Source: Anastatus disparis
Lineage: Eukaryota > Arthropoda > Insecta > Hymenoptera > Eupelmidae
DNA length: 64,000 nt
Direction: 5' to 3'
Assembly: GCA_017163975.1 (NCBI GenBank)
Contig: JAFFSR010000230.1
Coordinates: 186,001 to 250,000, forward strand
A model generated the notes under the pieces. It saw nothing but the letters and a program-made list of their open reading frames with translations, ran no database searches and had not been told where the DNA came from. The position numbers and the translations under genes were made by a program. Positions within the stretch are counted from its first letter, which is position 1, and the number at the start of each line of letters is the position of its first letter. Shown in pieces: positions 10,943 to 22,471 of this stretch.

Positions 10943-13573
10943 ATGAAACTCGCGTGCGCAGGGCGTAATCCGCCTATTGTCAAACTGCAATGTCGTAATT
11001 TAAAAGAAAATAGTGCAAGATTTTATGTTGATTCAGGAGCAGATATTTCCGTAATAAAGGCCAAATGTATAAATGAAAATACTAGTATAGATAGGCAGCA
11101 TATTTTAGAGATCACAGGCGTCGTACTAGGAGAAATGTATACGTTAGGAAGAGCAGATATAACTCTTCAAGGACTACAGTGTGAGGTCCATATTGTCCCA
11201 GATAGCTTTCCTGTAAAAACAGATGGGCTACTAGGCTGGGAAACTATTAGTAAGCACAACGGACATATAAATGCCGTACATAAGTGCATTGATTTTATAA
11301 AATTATCGATTCCCTTTGAGCGGGTGGAAACAGTGGAAATTCCCGCAAGAATGAGACGCGTTATTGCTGCAAAAGTTATAAATAATGATGTGGAAGTAGG
11401 CTGGGTGCCACTTTAAAATTTAGGGCCATGAATATTATTTGGAAATTTTATCACGGAAAATAAAAATGGTAGAGCATACGCAGTATGTATAAATACAAAT
11501 CATAAAGGTGTTGAAATTGCGACTCCAGAAATAGAAATTTTTTCATGCGAGGTTATAAAAAAAGATAACGATTTTTATGCTGGTGAGGACGGCAACCGCG
11601 AAGAAAACGAAGTTTCCGATTGCAAAAAAATTAGACGCGCAATGTCGGAGTACGCACAACGAAATTCAGAGAAAAAAAGTGCTGATGCTGAAATAAAATA
11701 TGTAGACAGATGCATGGCAAATAAAACTCCATGTGAAATAAAAGAAAGAGTTTAAAAAATAATGAGTATTCTAGACTTGGAAGATTTGAACGAAGAAGAA
11801 AAAATACACGTCAGAGAGTTGATATCCGAGAACCCCTTCGTTTTCGGGTTAGATAATGAATTATTGCCAGCAACAAATATTTTAACACACAGAATAAAAA
11901 CGACACATGAAGAGCCAGTTCGTGTGAAACCGTACCGTTACCCGATAGCATTAAAAAATATTATGCAGCAAGAAATAGAGAAGTTACTGGAAAAAGATAT
12001 CATAGAACCATCTATGTCGAGTTATAGTAGCCCGGCATGGATAGTTAACAAGAAACCTGACCCTCAGGGCAGGAAACGCTGGCGATTAGTGACAGATTTT
12101 CGCCAACTAAATGAAATAACTGTGGGAAGTTGCTATCCACTGCCACTAACTTGTGACATCTTAGAAAATTTAGCGTCAGCAAATTATATTGCCGCCGTAG
12201 ACCTTAAGGACGGCTATTATCAGGTAAAGATTGATTCAAAAGATGCACATAAAACTGCGTTTTCAGGGCCATCGGGTACATATCAATACAAGCGTATCGC
12301 TATAGAGTTATGTGAAGCACCCATGACCTTTAGCAGGGCAATGGCTCTAGCTTTGCAGGGCTTGCAAGGTTCAGAGCTTGAGATTTATTTAGATGACGTG
12401 ATTATACACGCTGAAAATTTAGAACAGCACGCTCTTCGTTTTAAAAAATTTCTAAAACGCATTGAGAAAGCTAATCTAACAATAGAACCAAAGAAATGTC
12501 AATTTTTAGGACGCGAAGCGAAGGTATTAGGACATATAGTAGGAAAAGAGCAAATTAAAACAGACCCTAAAAAGATAGAAGCAGCGCGTGATTATCCTAT
12601 ACCAACAAATAAAAAGAAAGTAAAACAAATAGGCTTTGTTGGTTATTATCGTCGATTCATAAAAGATTTTGCGAGCATAGCAAGACCGTTACATAAATTA
12701 AGTTCAAAGAAAAAGAAATTTCTATGGCTAGACAAATCTAATCTAACTAAGAAAAGTAAGAAGAAAAAAAGAAAAACTAAGAAAAATAAGATCTAACATC
12801 AAATAGCATTTGACACGTTACGTGAGAAGCTATGCGAAGAACCTGTGTTGGCCGCGCCTAACTTAAGCGAACCATTTATAGTAACAACAGATGCGTCTGA
12901 TTATGCGATAGGCGCAATATTGAGTCAAGGAAAAATCGGCGAAGATCGACCTTGTGTATATGCCTCACGATGTTTAAAAGGAAGCGAACTCAGATATACT
13001 GTATATGACAAAGAATTGTTGGCAGTTGTTTTTGCAAAAGAACAGTTTAGACCTTATCTATACGGTACGAAATTTACAGTAGTTACGGATCATGAGCCGT
13101 TAAAACATTTCCATACAAGCACAAAGCCGAATTTAAGATTTAATAGATTAAAAGCAGCTTTACGAGGGTATACATTTGACGTTGTGTATAGGCCAGGAAG
13201 AAAAAATAATGCAGCTGATGCACTCTCTAGAAACCCAGTAATTGCAGACGGCGAAGAAAATCCTGAATTACCACGTGCAGAAATGTATCAACTAGCAGAT
13301 AAGCAAGAAAATCAGGAACCAAACGCAAACGAATGCGGTCCGCCAGCAAGAATTTTTATTACACACGCAATAAATAAAAATGCGAATAAAACTAAAGAAG
13401 AAGATTCAAGTTCAGAAAATTCTGATAATCCTAAAAAGAAAATCTTTATTAAAGAAACAAGTGACGAGTCAGAAGTCAATAGTATAAACGGATCTGAAGA
13501 AAATTGGAATTATGCAAAAAGAAAGAAAGACCCTTGGAAAAGATCGGCGTACAAAAAGAAAAAAGCTAAATAA
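10943..13573 (+). pseudogene. pol: pol part 1 of element 1: protease, RT, RNase H
   Basis: One frame runs the whole length, broken by stops at 11414, 11429, 11753 and 12794. Retropepsin: catalytic DSGA at residues 30-33 of the first open part and GLLGWE further on. RT (from 11762): WRLVTDFRQLN, DLKDGYYQ, YLDD at codons 209-212 and the QIGFVGYYRRF block. The usual RMPFGLCNAPATF stretch reads RIAIELCEAPMTF, which looks worn. A lysine-rich low-complexity run precedes the stop at 12794. RNase H (from 12845): TDASDYAIGAILSQ, KELLAVV, TDHEPLKHF and ADALSRNP. The polyprotein matures the particle, copies RNA to DNA and removes the RNA strand. Confidence 0.88.
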
Positions 13574-14183
13574 GAAAGCGTTAAAAACACGTAAAAGTCA
13601 AGCAGATAGAAAGAAAAAATTAATTTAAGCTGAAAATATAATAAGTCAAGCACAAGACGACGGTAAGCTTGCATATATGCGAAAAAGCACAAACATGCGT
13701 GAAGGAATTCTTGCAGCGAGTACACCAGTAGATAAGCTACATGCAGTGTCATCAAGAAAAGAAACGAACATGTATGAGCCAGCGAGCGAAATATCAAAAA
13801 GTAAAAGCATATTGAAAAATAATAGAAACAGCTGTGACGTAGAATCGCCATTAGAAACAATAAATATAAAATCGAAAGCTTCTCAACACAACGGCACCCA
13901 AATAGAAAAAGAAAAGGAGACACAGGATGATTCACAACACACTTCGCAAAGTAAAGAAAGTAGCCGAGGAAGTAAATTAAATATGATTCCAGAAATAATA
14001 ACAAAAATGCGTGCTCGATTTTTAGTTGATGTGCAAGAACGAGAGATAAATGGTAGAAAAGGTGTACAAATAAATATATGGTAAGAAACACCAGGAGAAG
14101 TAGCAGAAGCACTAAGAGGCGACGTACCTCAAGAAATAATAAATCAAACAGATTTTAATGAGCGAGAAAAAGTTCGACCTCAA
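13574..14183 (+). pseudogene. pol spacer of element 1, charged region
   Basis: After RNase H the coding sense moves to another frame (a frame change near 13570) and continues with stops near 13625 and at 14082. The longest open stretch (13677-14084, 135 residues) is rich in Lys, Ser and Glu and shows no known fold. It links RNase H to the OTU-bearing part. An equally long minus-strand ORF here is a shadow. Confidence 0.55.
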
Positions 14184-15350
14184 ATGCCAAAAGAATACTA
14201 CAAATTAGTACCAAACATAAGCTTAGAAAAAGATAAAGAGAAAAAATCATTAAGAATAAGTTCTGAAGTCGAAATTATTGACAGTGAAACAGACAAAGGC
14301 TCTTATTTCGAGGACGAGTTTGATGTACAAGATACAAATAAAAATCAAGAAAAAGAAATTATAAGTGAGAGTGAAAGCGAGAGAGATAAGCATGACGTCA
14401 GTGAATCTGAGTCGCAAGACGAAAGCATGGAGCAGGAAGAGAATGAGAGTGACGTAGAGCTAGAAAAAAATGATTTAGATGAGACTGACTCGCAAGACCT
14501 TGAAGAAGTAGAAAAAACTGACGAAGAAAATGAGCACATGAATATAATAGAAACAGTACAAAACGATGACGAAAATGAGCCAATAAGTTGGAGTAATTCT
14601 TTTAATGATGGTGCGGGTGTATTCGAAGTATATGATGCAAGTGATGAATGCACACAATACTGGTTAGATTTGATAAGGGATGACAATATACCGAAAGACG
14701 GTAATTGCTTTTTTCACTCGGTAATTAAAGTATGTAATTTAGGAATGTCCGCAAATGAATTAAGAGACATTTTATTAGACGCAATATTATTAGGCACATG
14801 CGGTGACCCGCAAACAGCAGAAGCTATTTTGATGTCACGCACAAGACACGCAGATGTTGATTGTGTATTTATATTTTCGTGCGAGTTTTATCAAAATATC
14901 TGCGTACATTTTATAACAGACTATGATGAAACGCTATATTGTCATTTCAAGGCAAATAGTTCGAACGATTTTATTCATTTGCATTTAAAAGGAAGGCATT
15001 TTACACCGTACCTTTATACAAGAAAAAATAATATAGTAAAAAGGCATCAAAATAATAAAGAAAACGAAGAAAGTACAGCGTCAAGCGAAAACGACAACGA
15101 ACAACGAGATAATAATGTCAACAAGCCAGGTACTCCTATTACACCTACGACAGACTTACTGGCGCAAAGAGAAAAGAGTCAATCACATAAGATAAGTGAT
15201 GCGCTTGAGCGTTGCCTTGTGAAGAATGCAAGGCCGCCACGCAAAAAACCGCCTTGGGCTCCGTTAGATAATGAAATACCACAACCATTTAGTAAATTAA
15301 AAATATTAAAAGAGCATCCATTTAAATATTATTTACACAATGTCCACTGA
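14184..15350 (+). CDS. OTU-type cysteine protease domain inside pol of element 1
   Basis: 388 open residues in the same frame as the preceding spacer and the following integrase. The first 150 or so residues are very acidic (ESESERD, QDLEEVEKTDEE). An OTU fold follows at about 160-282: catalytic DGNC at residues 172-175 (KDGNCFFHSV), an Arg/Glu-rich helical middle (MSANELRDILLDAI), and the catalytic His at about 272 in GRHFTPYL. The Cys-to-His spacing of about 97 residues is normal for OTU proteases. OTU proteins cleave ubiquitin or ubiquitin-like chains; in a retroelement they could blunt degradation or modification of element proteins (inference). The C-terminal 100 residues are basic and proline-bearing. 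The domain looks intact, with all expected catalytic residues visible. Confidence 0.8.
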   Translation: MPKEYYKLVPNISLEKDKEKKSLRISSEVEIIDSETDKGSYFEDEFDVQDTNKNQEKEIISESESERDKHDVSESESQDESMEQEENESDVELEKNDLDETDSQDLEEVEKTDEENEHMNIIETVQNDDENEPISWSNSFNDGAGVFEVYDASDECTQYWLDLIRDDNIPKDGNCFFHSVIKVCNLGMSANELRDILLDAILLGTCGDPQTAEAILMSRTRHADVDCVFIFSCEFYQNICVHFITDYDETLYCHFKANSSNDFIHLHLKGRHFTPYLYTRKNNIVKRHQNNKENEESTASSENDNEQRDNNVNKPGTPITPTTDLLAQREKSQSHKISDALERCLVKNARPPRKKPPWAPLDNEIPQPFSKLKILKEHPFKYYLHNVH

Positions 15351-16891
15351 CTGCTATTTAGACACAGAAATGGTGGAAGCCCTCATTGAACGTCAATATA
15401 TAAATACTGAAGAGTTAATAAATAGAAAATTTGCAGAAATACATGTATCCAATTAAGAGAAATACATGTATCCAATTACAAAGATAACTTTATATTTTGT
15501 GCGTTTGTTAAAACACATATTGACGACAAAATATTAAAAGGAGATATTAAAAAGTGTATCAAAAATCTAAAGAAAATAATTGTACAATACGATATTCCAT
15601 ACGTTAGCGTCGTGAGAGACTTAGTAATGCTCTCAACTAGCGACTGGACATACTTCATAGAAATGTTTAATAAAATATTTGCAAATATGCCATTAGTAGC
15701 AGTATTTTACCAAAATAATATTCCAGTACCACCAGTAGAAGATAGATATAGATTACTCAAAGAATATCATGAGGCAGCTATAGGTGGGCACAGAGGAATA
15801 AATAAAACGTATAGCAAAATAGCAGCAGATTATTATTGGAAAAACATGAGACCAAACGTGCGACAATTCGTCCTAGGCTGCGAAAATTGCCAAATAAAAA
15901 AACTAGTACGTGTTAAAACACGGCTGCCTATGTTGATTACAGACACACCTGCAAAAGCCTTTCAAAAATTATCTATGGATTTTTACGGGCCATTAAAGCA
16001 AACAAAGAAAGGATATAGATATGTGCCGACAGTGCAAGACTGGCTAACTAAATATTGTATCTTAATACCGACAGTGCATACAGACGCAGAAGAAGTAGCT
16101 CACGCCCTTACACGGAAAGTATTGGCATATCTTAGGCTGCCATCGGATATTGTTACAGATCAAGGCAGGCATTTCGTAAATAATCTACTAGAAGAATTCG
16201 CAGAGATATTCAAAATAGAAAAATATTGCACAACTGCGTATCATCCTCAAAGTCAAGGAGGAATCGAACGCATGCACCATACAGTCACAGAATACTGCCG
16301 TCTAAAGTGTAAAAGTGGTTAATCACATTGGAATCCCATTGGAGTTAAGGTTTTCTTACTTTGGACGGCAGAATATTTAAAAGCATATATGGAAGAAAAG
16401 TCAGATTGGGCCGAATGGCTAGACTTATGCCAGTTAGCATATAACAGTACAAAACACGAAGCAACAGGATACAGCCCTTACGAACTAGTGTTCGGATACA
16501 AAGCGCGTATGCCATCAAGCTTTCCACCGAAAGAAAAATTACAAACATATGATGAGTATTTAAAAGAAACGGTAGAAAACCTTTCTCAATTACAAACGTT
16601 AGCGGCAATGAACCTAGTACAGGCCAAATACAGGTCGAAATATTACTAAGAAAAGAAATTAAACACTAAACATTTCCGAGAGGGTGAGAGCGTTTACTTA
16701 TTAAAACAACCGCAGAAGGGTAAATACGACGCGCAATATGAGGGACCGTACGAAATCATAGAGATAAATAACGCGAAACATAATGTAACAATAAAAAACG
16801 CGAGTAAGATAAAAACGGTTCACGTAGACAAAATAAAGCGCGCAACTACAGTAAAAGCACCTCCTCCTTTCACGGACAAAGCAAGTAGTTA
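15351..16891 (+). pseudogene. pol: pol part 2 of element 1: integrase with GPY module
   Basis: A short shifted stretch at 15350-15480 includes a 23-bp tandem duplication (ACATGTATCC units at 15441 and 15464). The frame then returns and runs to 16891 with stops at 16320 and 16647. Zinc-binding HHCC domain: YHEAAIGGHRG then CENCQIKK. Catalytic core: D in SMDFYGP, D in VTDQGRHF and E in GGIERMHH, i.e. the DDE triad. Next comes the usual YNSTKHEATGYSPYELVFG block, and near 16735-16850 a GPY/F module (YEGPYEIIE). Integrase joins the DNA copy to the host chromosome. The approximately 60 bp at 16322-16388 carry extra sequence that breaks the frame. Confidence 0.85.
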
Positions 16892-16916
16892 ATTTTTCAA
16901 TATAGAATGCAGCGAA

Positions 16917-16961
16917 AACTTTTCTTTTTCCGTGGCCTTCGGACGAGGAAAAAGAAAGAAA
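16917..16961. repeat. Short hairpin after integrase
   Basis: TTTCTTTTTCC and its complement GGAAAAAGAAA flank a loop of about 17 bases just downstream of the pol stop. It could be an RNA structure; a function is not known. Confidence 0.5.
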
Positions 16962-17687
16962 AAAAAACATATGATTACTGCTTACGAAAAGAAATAAATA
17001 AGAAAGTAATTAATAATTGAAATAGTAACAAATTTGAATTAATAAATGGAAAATAATGAAATATCCTTCAGGGCGCGATAATGAAGTATAGGATTATGTT
17101 AAAAGGTATAAAAACAACGAATACATTGAAATGAATGAAAAAATAAAGAAAATAAATATTGGTAAATAATTAAATGTACAGCGAAGCGTCAGGCTGGATA
17201 GGGCTGCGAAAATTTTCTAACTAGCCGGGATGAACTAATTAGAGAAAATGGTAACGTAATACCTAAATTATTTACAAAAGAATAGAAAACAATGTTACAC
17301 AACTCATTTAGTAAAGTTTAGTATAAAGTAAATTACAATCTCGCCTAAAGTTCCTTAGGAACACCCCTGTATTCCTTAAAGAAATATTAGGCCAATGAAT
17401 GAACAAAAGAATAATTAACCATACGAATCAAAAAAAAAGAAAAAAAAGAGAGAAAAAAAATAAAATTGCACGAAAATTATGGACGATTGATCGTCTCCAT
17501 GTTGTGATAAACAACTTAATAAGTCAATCGACAAAACATGCATAGAAAAGTAAAAGAAAAGTGCAAAAATAAAATAAAGAAAATGGCTGTTTAATACAGT
17601 AAGCTATCAATGCATGTAGCATCAATTCTCTCAATTAGTGAATCGGACAATGAATGTGACCGATACACATAGATATATATATATATA

Positions 17688-17759
<72 letters not shown>

Positions 17760-18230
17760 GTATTAAGAAATGGCCTAATACACAAAAAAAAGAACATTTA
17801 CCTAGATCTTATTCCGAATCCATAGGAACCGAACGCGAGAGCGATTGCTACCGAAAAAAAAAACATTGAAAATTTTTTTTGACCAAGTTTTGAGTTGAGT
17901 AGCATTGTTATATAGGGTTGATGCGAGCATAAGAAGAAAAAAAAGAGAATGTCATCTGCGTTCAAATATGCAGCCGTATGCTAATTGACGCAAAGTTCCT
18001 TATAAAATGATTTTCCGAAATTGTAAAGAAAAAACCAATATAGTTGAATTATAAAAAAGTCATATTTTTTTTCAAAAAATTCTCAATAAATTAGTTTATA
18101 AACATTAATTAATTTAAAATAAAAAAAAAAAATTTTTTTCTCATAACGTTAATAATACAAAAAAAAGAGATAATATAGCAAAAAGAAAGGGAGATTAGTA
18201 AATAAGGATTATTGTAAATCGCACCCTGAA

Positions 18231-18276
<46 letters not shown>

Positions 18277-18380
18277 AAAATATAAGTAGTAAGCAATAAT
18301 AAATAATAAATACAAAATTAAGGATAAACGATAAAAGGAGCAGAAGCAAACAACGCGGAATACATAGGTAGGGGGGAGGG
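16962..18380 (+). other. Non-coding 3' region of element 1 with TA microsatellites
   Basis: No coherent coding frame and no env motifs. It includes TA dinucleotide runs at about 17665-17756 and 18233-18272, and an A-rich background. A purine run (GGTAGGGGGGAGGG) near 18367 is the only polypurine tract seen; it lies about 600 bases from the LTR, so it is not an ordinary PPT. Confidence 0.5.
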
Positions 18381-18392
18381 TCCCTTCTATTA

Positions 18393-18590
18393 ATGGTTGT
18401 AAGATTGTTCACAGGTGGACGAGATCGAAGAGAAAGACCCAACGAAGATCGAATGCAAAGCATAGATCAGCAACTACGGGTGGCATATACTCCGGGCCTG
18501 ATGGCTCAATGGGCACCAAGACCCGTATACTGGCAACGGACAATCGCCGGACTGCCAGCACTGCAATGGCCTACAAACCAGTACGATTAA
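18393..18590 (+). CDS. Small ORF of element 1, unknown
   Basis: 65 residues in a patch clearly richer in G and C than its surroundings. It opens with an Arg-rich stretch (GGRDRRERPNEDR), continues with a Trp/Pro-rich part (QWAPRPVYW, LQWPTNQYD), and has no known motif. The base composition suggests real or former coding. It could be a small accessory protein or the remnant of a longer 3' ORF. I do not recognise it. Confidence 0.35.
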   Translation: MVVRLFTGGRDRRERPNEDRMQSIDQQLRVAYTPGLMAQWAPRPVYWQRTIAGLPALQWPTNQYD

Positions 18591-18593
18591 AAG

Positions 18594-18975
18594 AAAAAAA
18601 TGAAAAAATACCATATCAGCATTTTTATAGACTAAGAATATCATTTTGTAATTTTTTTTATATAATTTTTTGATAATGTTTATAATTATTATATAATGTT
18701 TAATAAAAAAAAATAAGAGAGAGAAAGTACATAAAGTCATAATTAAAATGGAAAAAGTATTTAAAAATAAACAATAGAATAAATTAGTACGCAAACGACA
18801 CAACACCAACACAAAACAAATAGAAAAAGCTAGAAACTTTTGTAAGATAGGACAGGCATCGGCTCTTCTAGGTACACAAAAAGTACCAATTACACTTCAT
18901 TTTAATAATTTTGTTATTATTGTATTCATGTGTACGTTCTTGGCTTCGAGGGCCGAAGCCTCGCGGCCACGGACG
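18594..18975 (+). other. Non-coding tail before the 3' LTR of element 1
   Basis: AT-rich, no gene. A short hairpin (GGCTTCGAGGGCCGAAGCC) sits directly before the LTR where a polypurine tract would be expected. Confidence 0.45.
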
Positions 18976-19312
18976 TGCTACGTACATTATATTGTACGTA
19001 TATTATAGTATTAAACATAAAATAAGGTAGAAACTCAGAGAAATGCGACTCCGAGTTTCCGGACCAAGAGTCGCACGATGCGCGAAGTGCTGATTTAGCA
19101 CTTCGTCGCGGGCAACTTACATCGTCGTTTTAGACAACGACGAGCGAAAGACCATCGCCGGACGCGCTAGAACACAGTAGTAACTAGTCTCTCTCTCATT
19201 GTATTTACTTTATAATAAATAACAGACAACTTCATATTAATTCTCTCGTTAATTTATTTTTGCATCCTCACACTCCCCATAGGAGTGCGTATCAAGTAAA
19301 TCCAGCGTAACA
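18976..19312 (+). repeat. 3' LTR of element 1
   Basis: 337 bp, TG...CA, matching 7396-7734 apart from about nine substitutions and two bases in the CT run. It is followed at once by the target duplication CGCC and the resumed satellite. Confidence 0.92.
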
Positions 19313-22300
19313 CGCCCTATATTTTTTTAGGCCCAATATTTTTTTTATTTATATTTTCTTGGAATCTATAATAATTTTTGGGTCCTATATTTTGTTTAGC
19401 TCTATATTTTTCTGGGTCAAATATTTTTTTGGGCTTTATATTTTTTGGGCCTTATATTTTTCGGGCCCTATTTATTTTTGGGCCCAATATTTTTTTGGGC
19501 CTAGTATTTTTTTGGTCCCTATATATTTTGGGCTATATATTTTTTAGGCCTTATATTTTTTTGGGCCCTATATTTTTTTTTGATTTTATATTTTCTTAGG
19601 CTCTATATTTTTTAGGCCCAATATTTTTTCGATTCTTATATATTATTGGGCTTTATATTTTTTTGGCCCAATATTTTTTTGAATCCAATACTTTTTCGAA
19701 ATTAATATTTTCTTGGATTTTATATTTTTTTTTAATACTATATTTTATTTAGCTCTATTTTTCTGGGCCTCATAATTTTTAGGCCCTACATTTTATTGAG
19801 TCCTATTTTCTTTGGGCCTCATATTTTTTTGGGCTTTATATTTTCTTGGGCTCTATAATTTTTTGGGTTCTTTATTTTATTTAGCTTTATATTTTTCTGG
19901 GCCTCATATTTTTTTGGGCTCTATATTTTTTTATCCTTATATTTTCTCAGGCCCTATTTATTTTTGGGCCCAATATTTTTTTGGGCCTAGTCTTTTTTTG
20001 GTCTCTATATATTTTGGGCTTTACATTTTTTGGGCCTTATATATTTTTTGGGCTCTATATTTTTTGTCTATATATTTTCTTGGGCTCTATATTTTTTAAG
20101 CCCAATATTTTTTCGATTTTTATATATTATTGGGCTCTATATTTTTTTGGCCCAATATTTTTTTGAATCCAATACTTTTTCGAAATTAATATTTTCTTGG
20201 ATTTTATATTTTTTTTTAATACTATATTTTATTTAGCTCTATTTTTCTGGGCCTCATAATTTTTAGGCCCTACATTTTATTGAGTCCTATTTTCTTTGGG
20301 CCTTATATTTTTTTTGGGCTTTATATTTTCTTGGGCTCTATAATTTTTTGGGTTCTTTATTTTATTTAGCTCTATATTTTTCTGGGCCTCATATTTTTTT
20401 GGGCTCTATATTTTTTTATCCTTATATTTTCTCAGGCCCTATTTATTTTTGGGCCCAATATTTTTTTGGGCCTAGTCTTTTTTTGGTCTCTATATATTTT
20501 GGGCTTTACATTTTTTGGGCCTTATATTTTTTTTGGGCTCTATATTTTTTGTCTATATATTTTTTTGGGCTCTATATTTTTTAAGCCCAATATTTTTTCG
20601 ATTTTTATATATTATTCGGCTCTATATTTTTTTGGCCCAATATTTTTTTGAATCCAATACTTTTTCGAAATTAATATTTTCTTGGATTTTATATTTTTTT
20701 TTAATACTATATTTTATTTAGCTCTATTTTTCTGGGCCTCATAATTTTTAGGCCCTACATTTTATTGAGTCCTATTTTCTTTGGGCCTTATATTTTTTTT
20801 GGGCTTTATATTTTCTTGAGCTCTATATTTTTTTGGGCCAAATATTTTTTTGATTTTTATGTTTTCTTAGGCTTTATATTTTTTTGGGCATAATATTTTT
20901 TTAATCCATATTTTCTTGGGTTTTATGATTTTTTTGGATCCTATATTTTATTCAGCTCTATATTTTTCTGGGCCTAGTCTTTTTTTGGTCTCTATATATT
21001 TTGGGCTTTACATTTTTTGGGCCTTATATTTTTTTGGGCTCTATATTTTTTGTCTATATATTTTCTTGGGCTCTATATCTTTTAAGCCCAATATTTTGTC
21101 GATTCTTATATATTATTGGGCTCTATATTTTTTTGGCCCAATATTTTTTTGAATCCAATACTTTTTCGAAATTAATATTTTCTTGGATTTTATATTTTTT
21201 TTTAATACTATATTTTATTTAGCTCTATTTTTCTGGGCCTCATAATTTTTAGGCCCTACATTTTATTGAGTCCTATTTTCTTTGGGCCTTATATTTTTTT
21301 TGGGCTTTATATTTTCTTGGGCTCTATATTTTTTTGGGCCAAATATTTTTTTGATTTTCATGTATTCTTAGGCTTTATATTTTTTTGGGCATAATATTTT
21401 TTTTAATCCATATTTTCTTGGGTTTTATGATTTTTTTGGATCCTATATTTTATTCAGCTCTATATTTTTCTGGGCCTCATACTTCTGGGGCCCTACTTTT
21501 TTTTTTTTTTTTGCTATTTTCTTTGGGCCTTATATTGTTTTCTGTTCTAATTTTTTTGGGCAAAATATTTTTCTGATTCTTATATGCTCTCTGGCTTTAT
21601 ATTTTTTTGAGCCCAATATTTTTTTTTAATTTATATTTTCTTGGGTTCTATAATTTTTTTGTGTCCTATATTTTATTTAGCTCTATTTTTCTGGGCCTCA
21701 TATTTTTCAGGCTCTACATTTTCTTAAGTCTTATTTTCTTTGGGTCTCATTTTCTTTGCCTCTTATTTCTTAGCTACCATATTATTTTGGTCCTATATTT
21801 CTCTAGGCCTCATGTTTTTGGACTTCATTTTTTTCAAGTCCTATTTTTTGTTTCATATGTTTTTGGGCCATTTATTTTTCTAGGCCTTAGTTTTTTTTAA
21901 CTATTTTTTGGGTTTATATTTTTTTTAATCTTATATTTTTCTAGGCGCAATATTTTTTCATTATTATATTTTCTTGATCTCTATATTTATTTGGGTCCAA
22001 TATTTGTCTGATTCTTTTAATTTATTGGGCCTGATATTTTTTTGATTCTTATATTTACTAAAGCTCTATATTTTTTTGATTCTTATATTTTCTTGGGCTC
22101 TAAATTTTTTTGGGCCAAATATTTTTATGAATCTTATATTTCTTTTTAAGCAATATTTTTTTTATTATTATATTCTCTTGGTCTCTATACTTTTTGGGCC
22201 CAATTTTTATCTGATTCTTTTATTTTTTTGATTCTGATATTTTCTTGAGCTCTATATTTTTTTAGGTCCAATATTTCTTTAAATCTTATATTTTTTTGAT

Positions 22301-22471
22301 TCTTATGTATTCTTGGCTCTATATTTTTTTGAACCCAATATTTTCTGAAAACATATTTTCTCCGGCCTAATATTTTTTTATCATTATATTTTCTTGGTCT
22401 CCATATTTTTTTTGGGCCCAATATTTTTTTTAATTTCAATATTTACTTTGGCTCTATATTTTGGGCTCCAA
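19313..22471 (+). repeat. Satellite array, about 20-bp unit with 485-bp higher-order repeat
   Basis: About 3.2 kb built from units like TTTGGGCCTTATATTTTTTT and variants (GGGCTCTATATTTT, GGGCCCAATATTTTTT). A longer block starting GAATCCAATACTTTTTCGAA recurs at 19681, 20165, 20650 and 21151, i.e. at 484, 485 and 501 bp. This is a higher-order repeat of roughly 24 basic units. Later copies are more diverged, and the array decays toward 22471, where Helitron helicase sequence begins. The open frames across it (runs of Phe, Tyr, Leu, Gly) are composition artefacts. Confidence 0.9.

Larger units (their letters stand above)
7396..19312 (+). mobile_element. LTR retrotransposon element 1 (Ty3/gypsy) with OTU domain
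   Basis: A complete 11.9-kb element. Its near-identical LTRs begin TG and end CA, and the 4-bp target duplication CGCC is at 7392-7395 and 19313-19316. A primer-binding site follows the 5' LTR. Order of parts: gag with two CCHC knuckles, protease, RT, RNase H, acidic spacer, OTU-type cysteine protease, integrase with GPY module, then about 2 kb of mostly non-coding sequence. There is no recognisable env. Gag stays in one frame but carries stops; pol carries stops and a few frame changes, so the copy is not functional as it stands. Confidence 0.92.

Noticed and set aside
13510..14112. 200-residue minus-strand frame
   Set aside because: Shadow of the A-rich plus-strand pol spacer of element 1; hydrophobic composition comes from the complement of Lys/Glu codons.
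18360..18385. Polypurine tract of element 1 at GGTAGGGGGGAGGG
   Set aside because: About 600 bases upstream of the 3' LTR, too far for second-strand priming; the true tract is not recognisable.
19359..21900. Many overlapping open frames rich in Phe, Tyr, Leu and Gly
   Set aside because: They are translations of the GGGC-TATATTTTTT satellite in several frames at once; the sequence repeats and has no coding bias.
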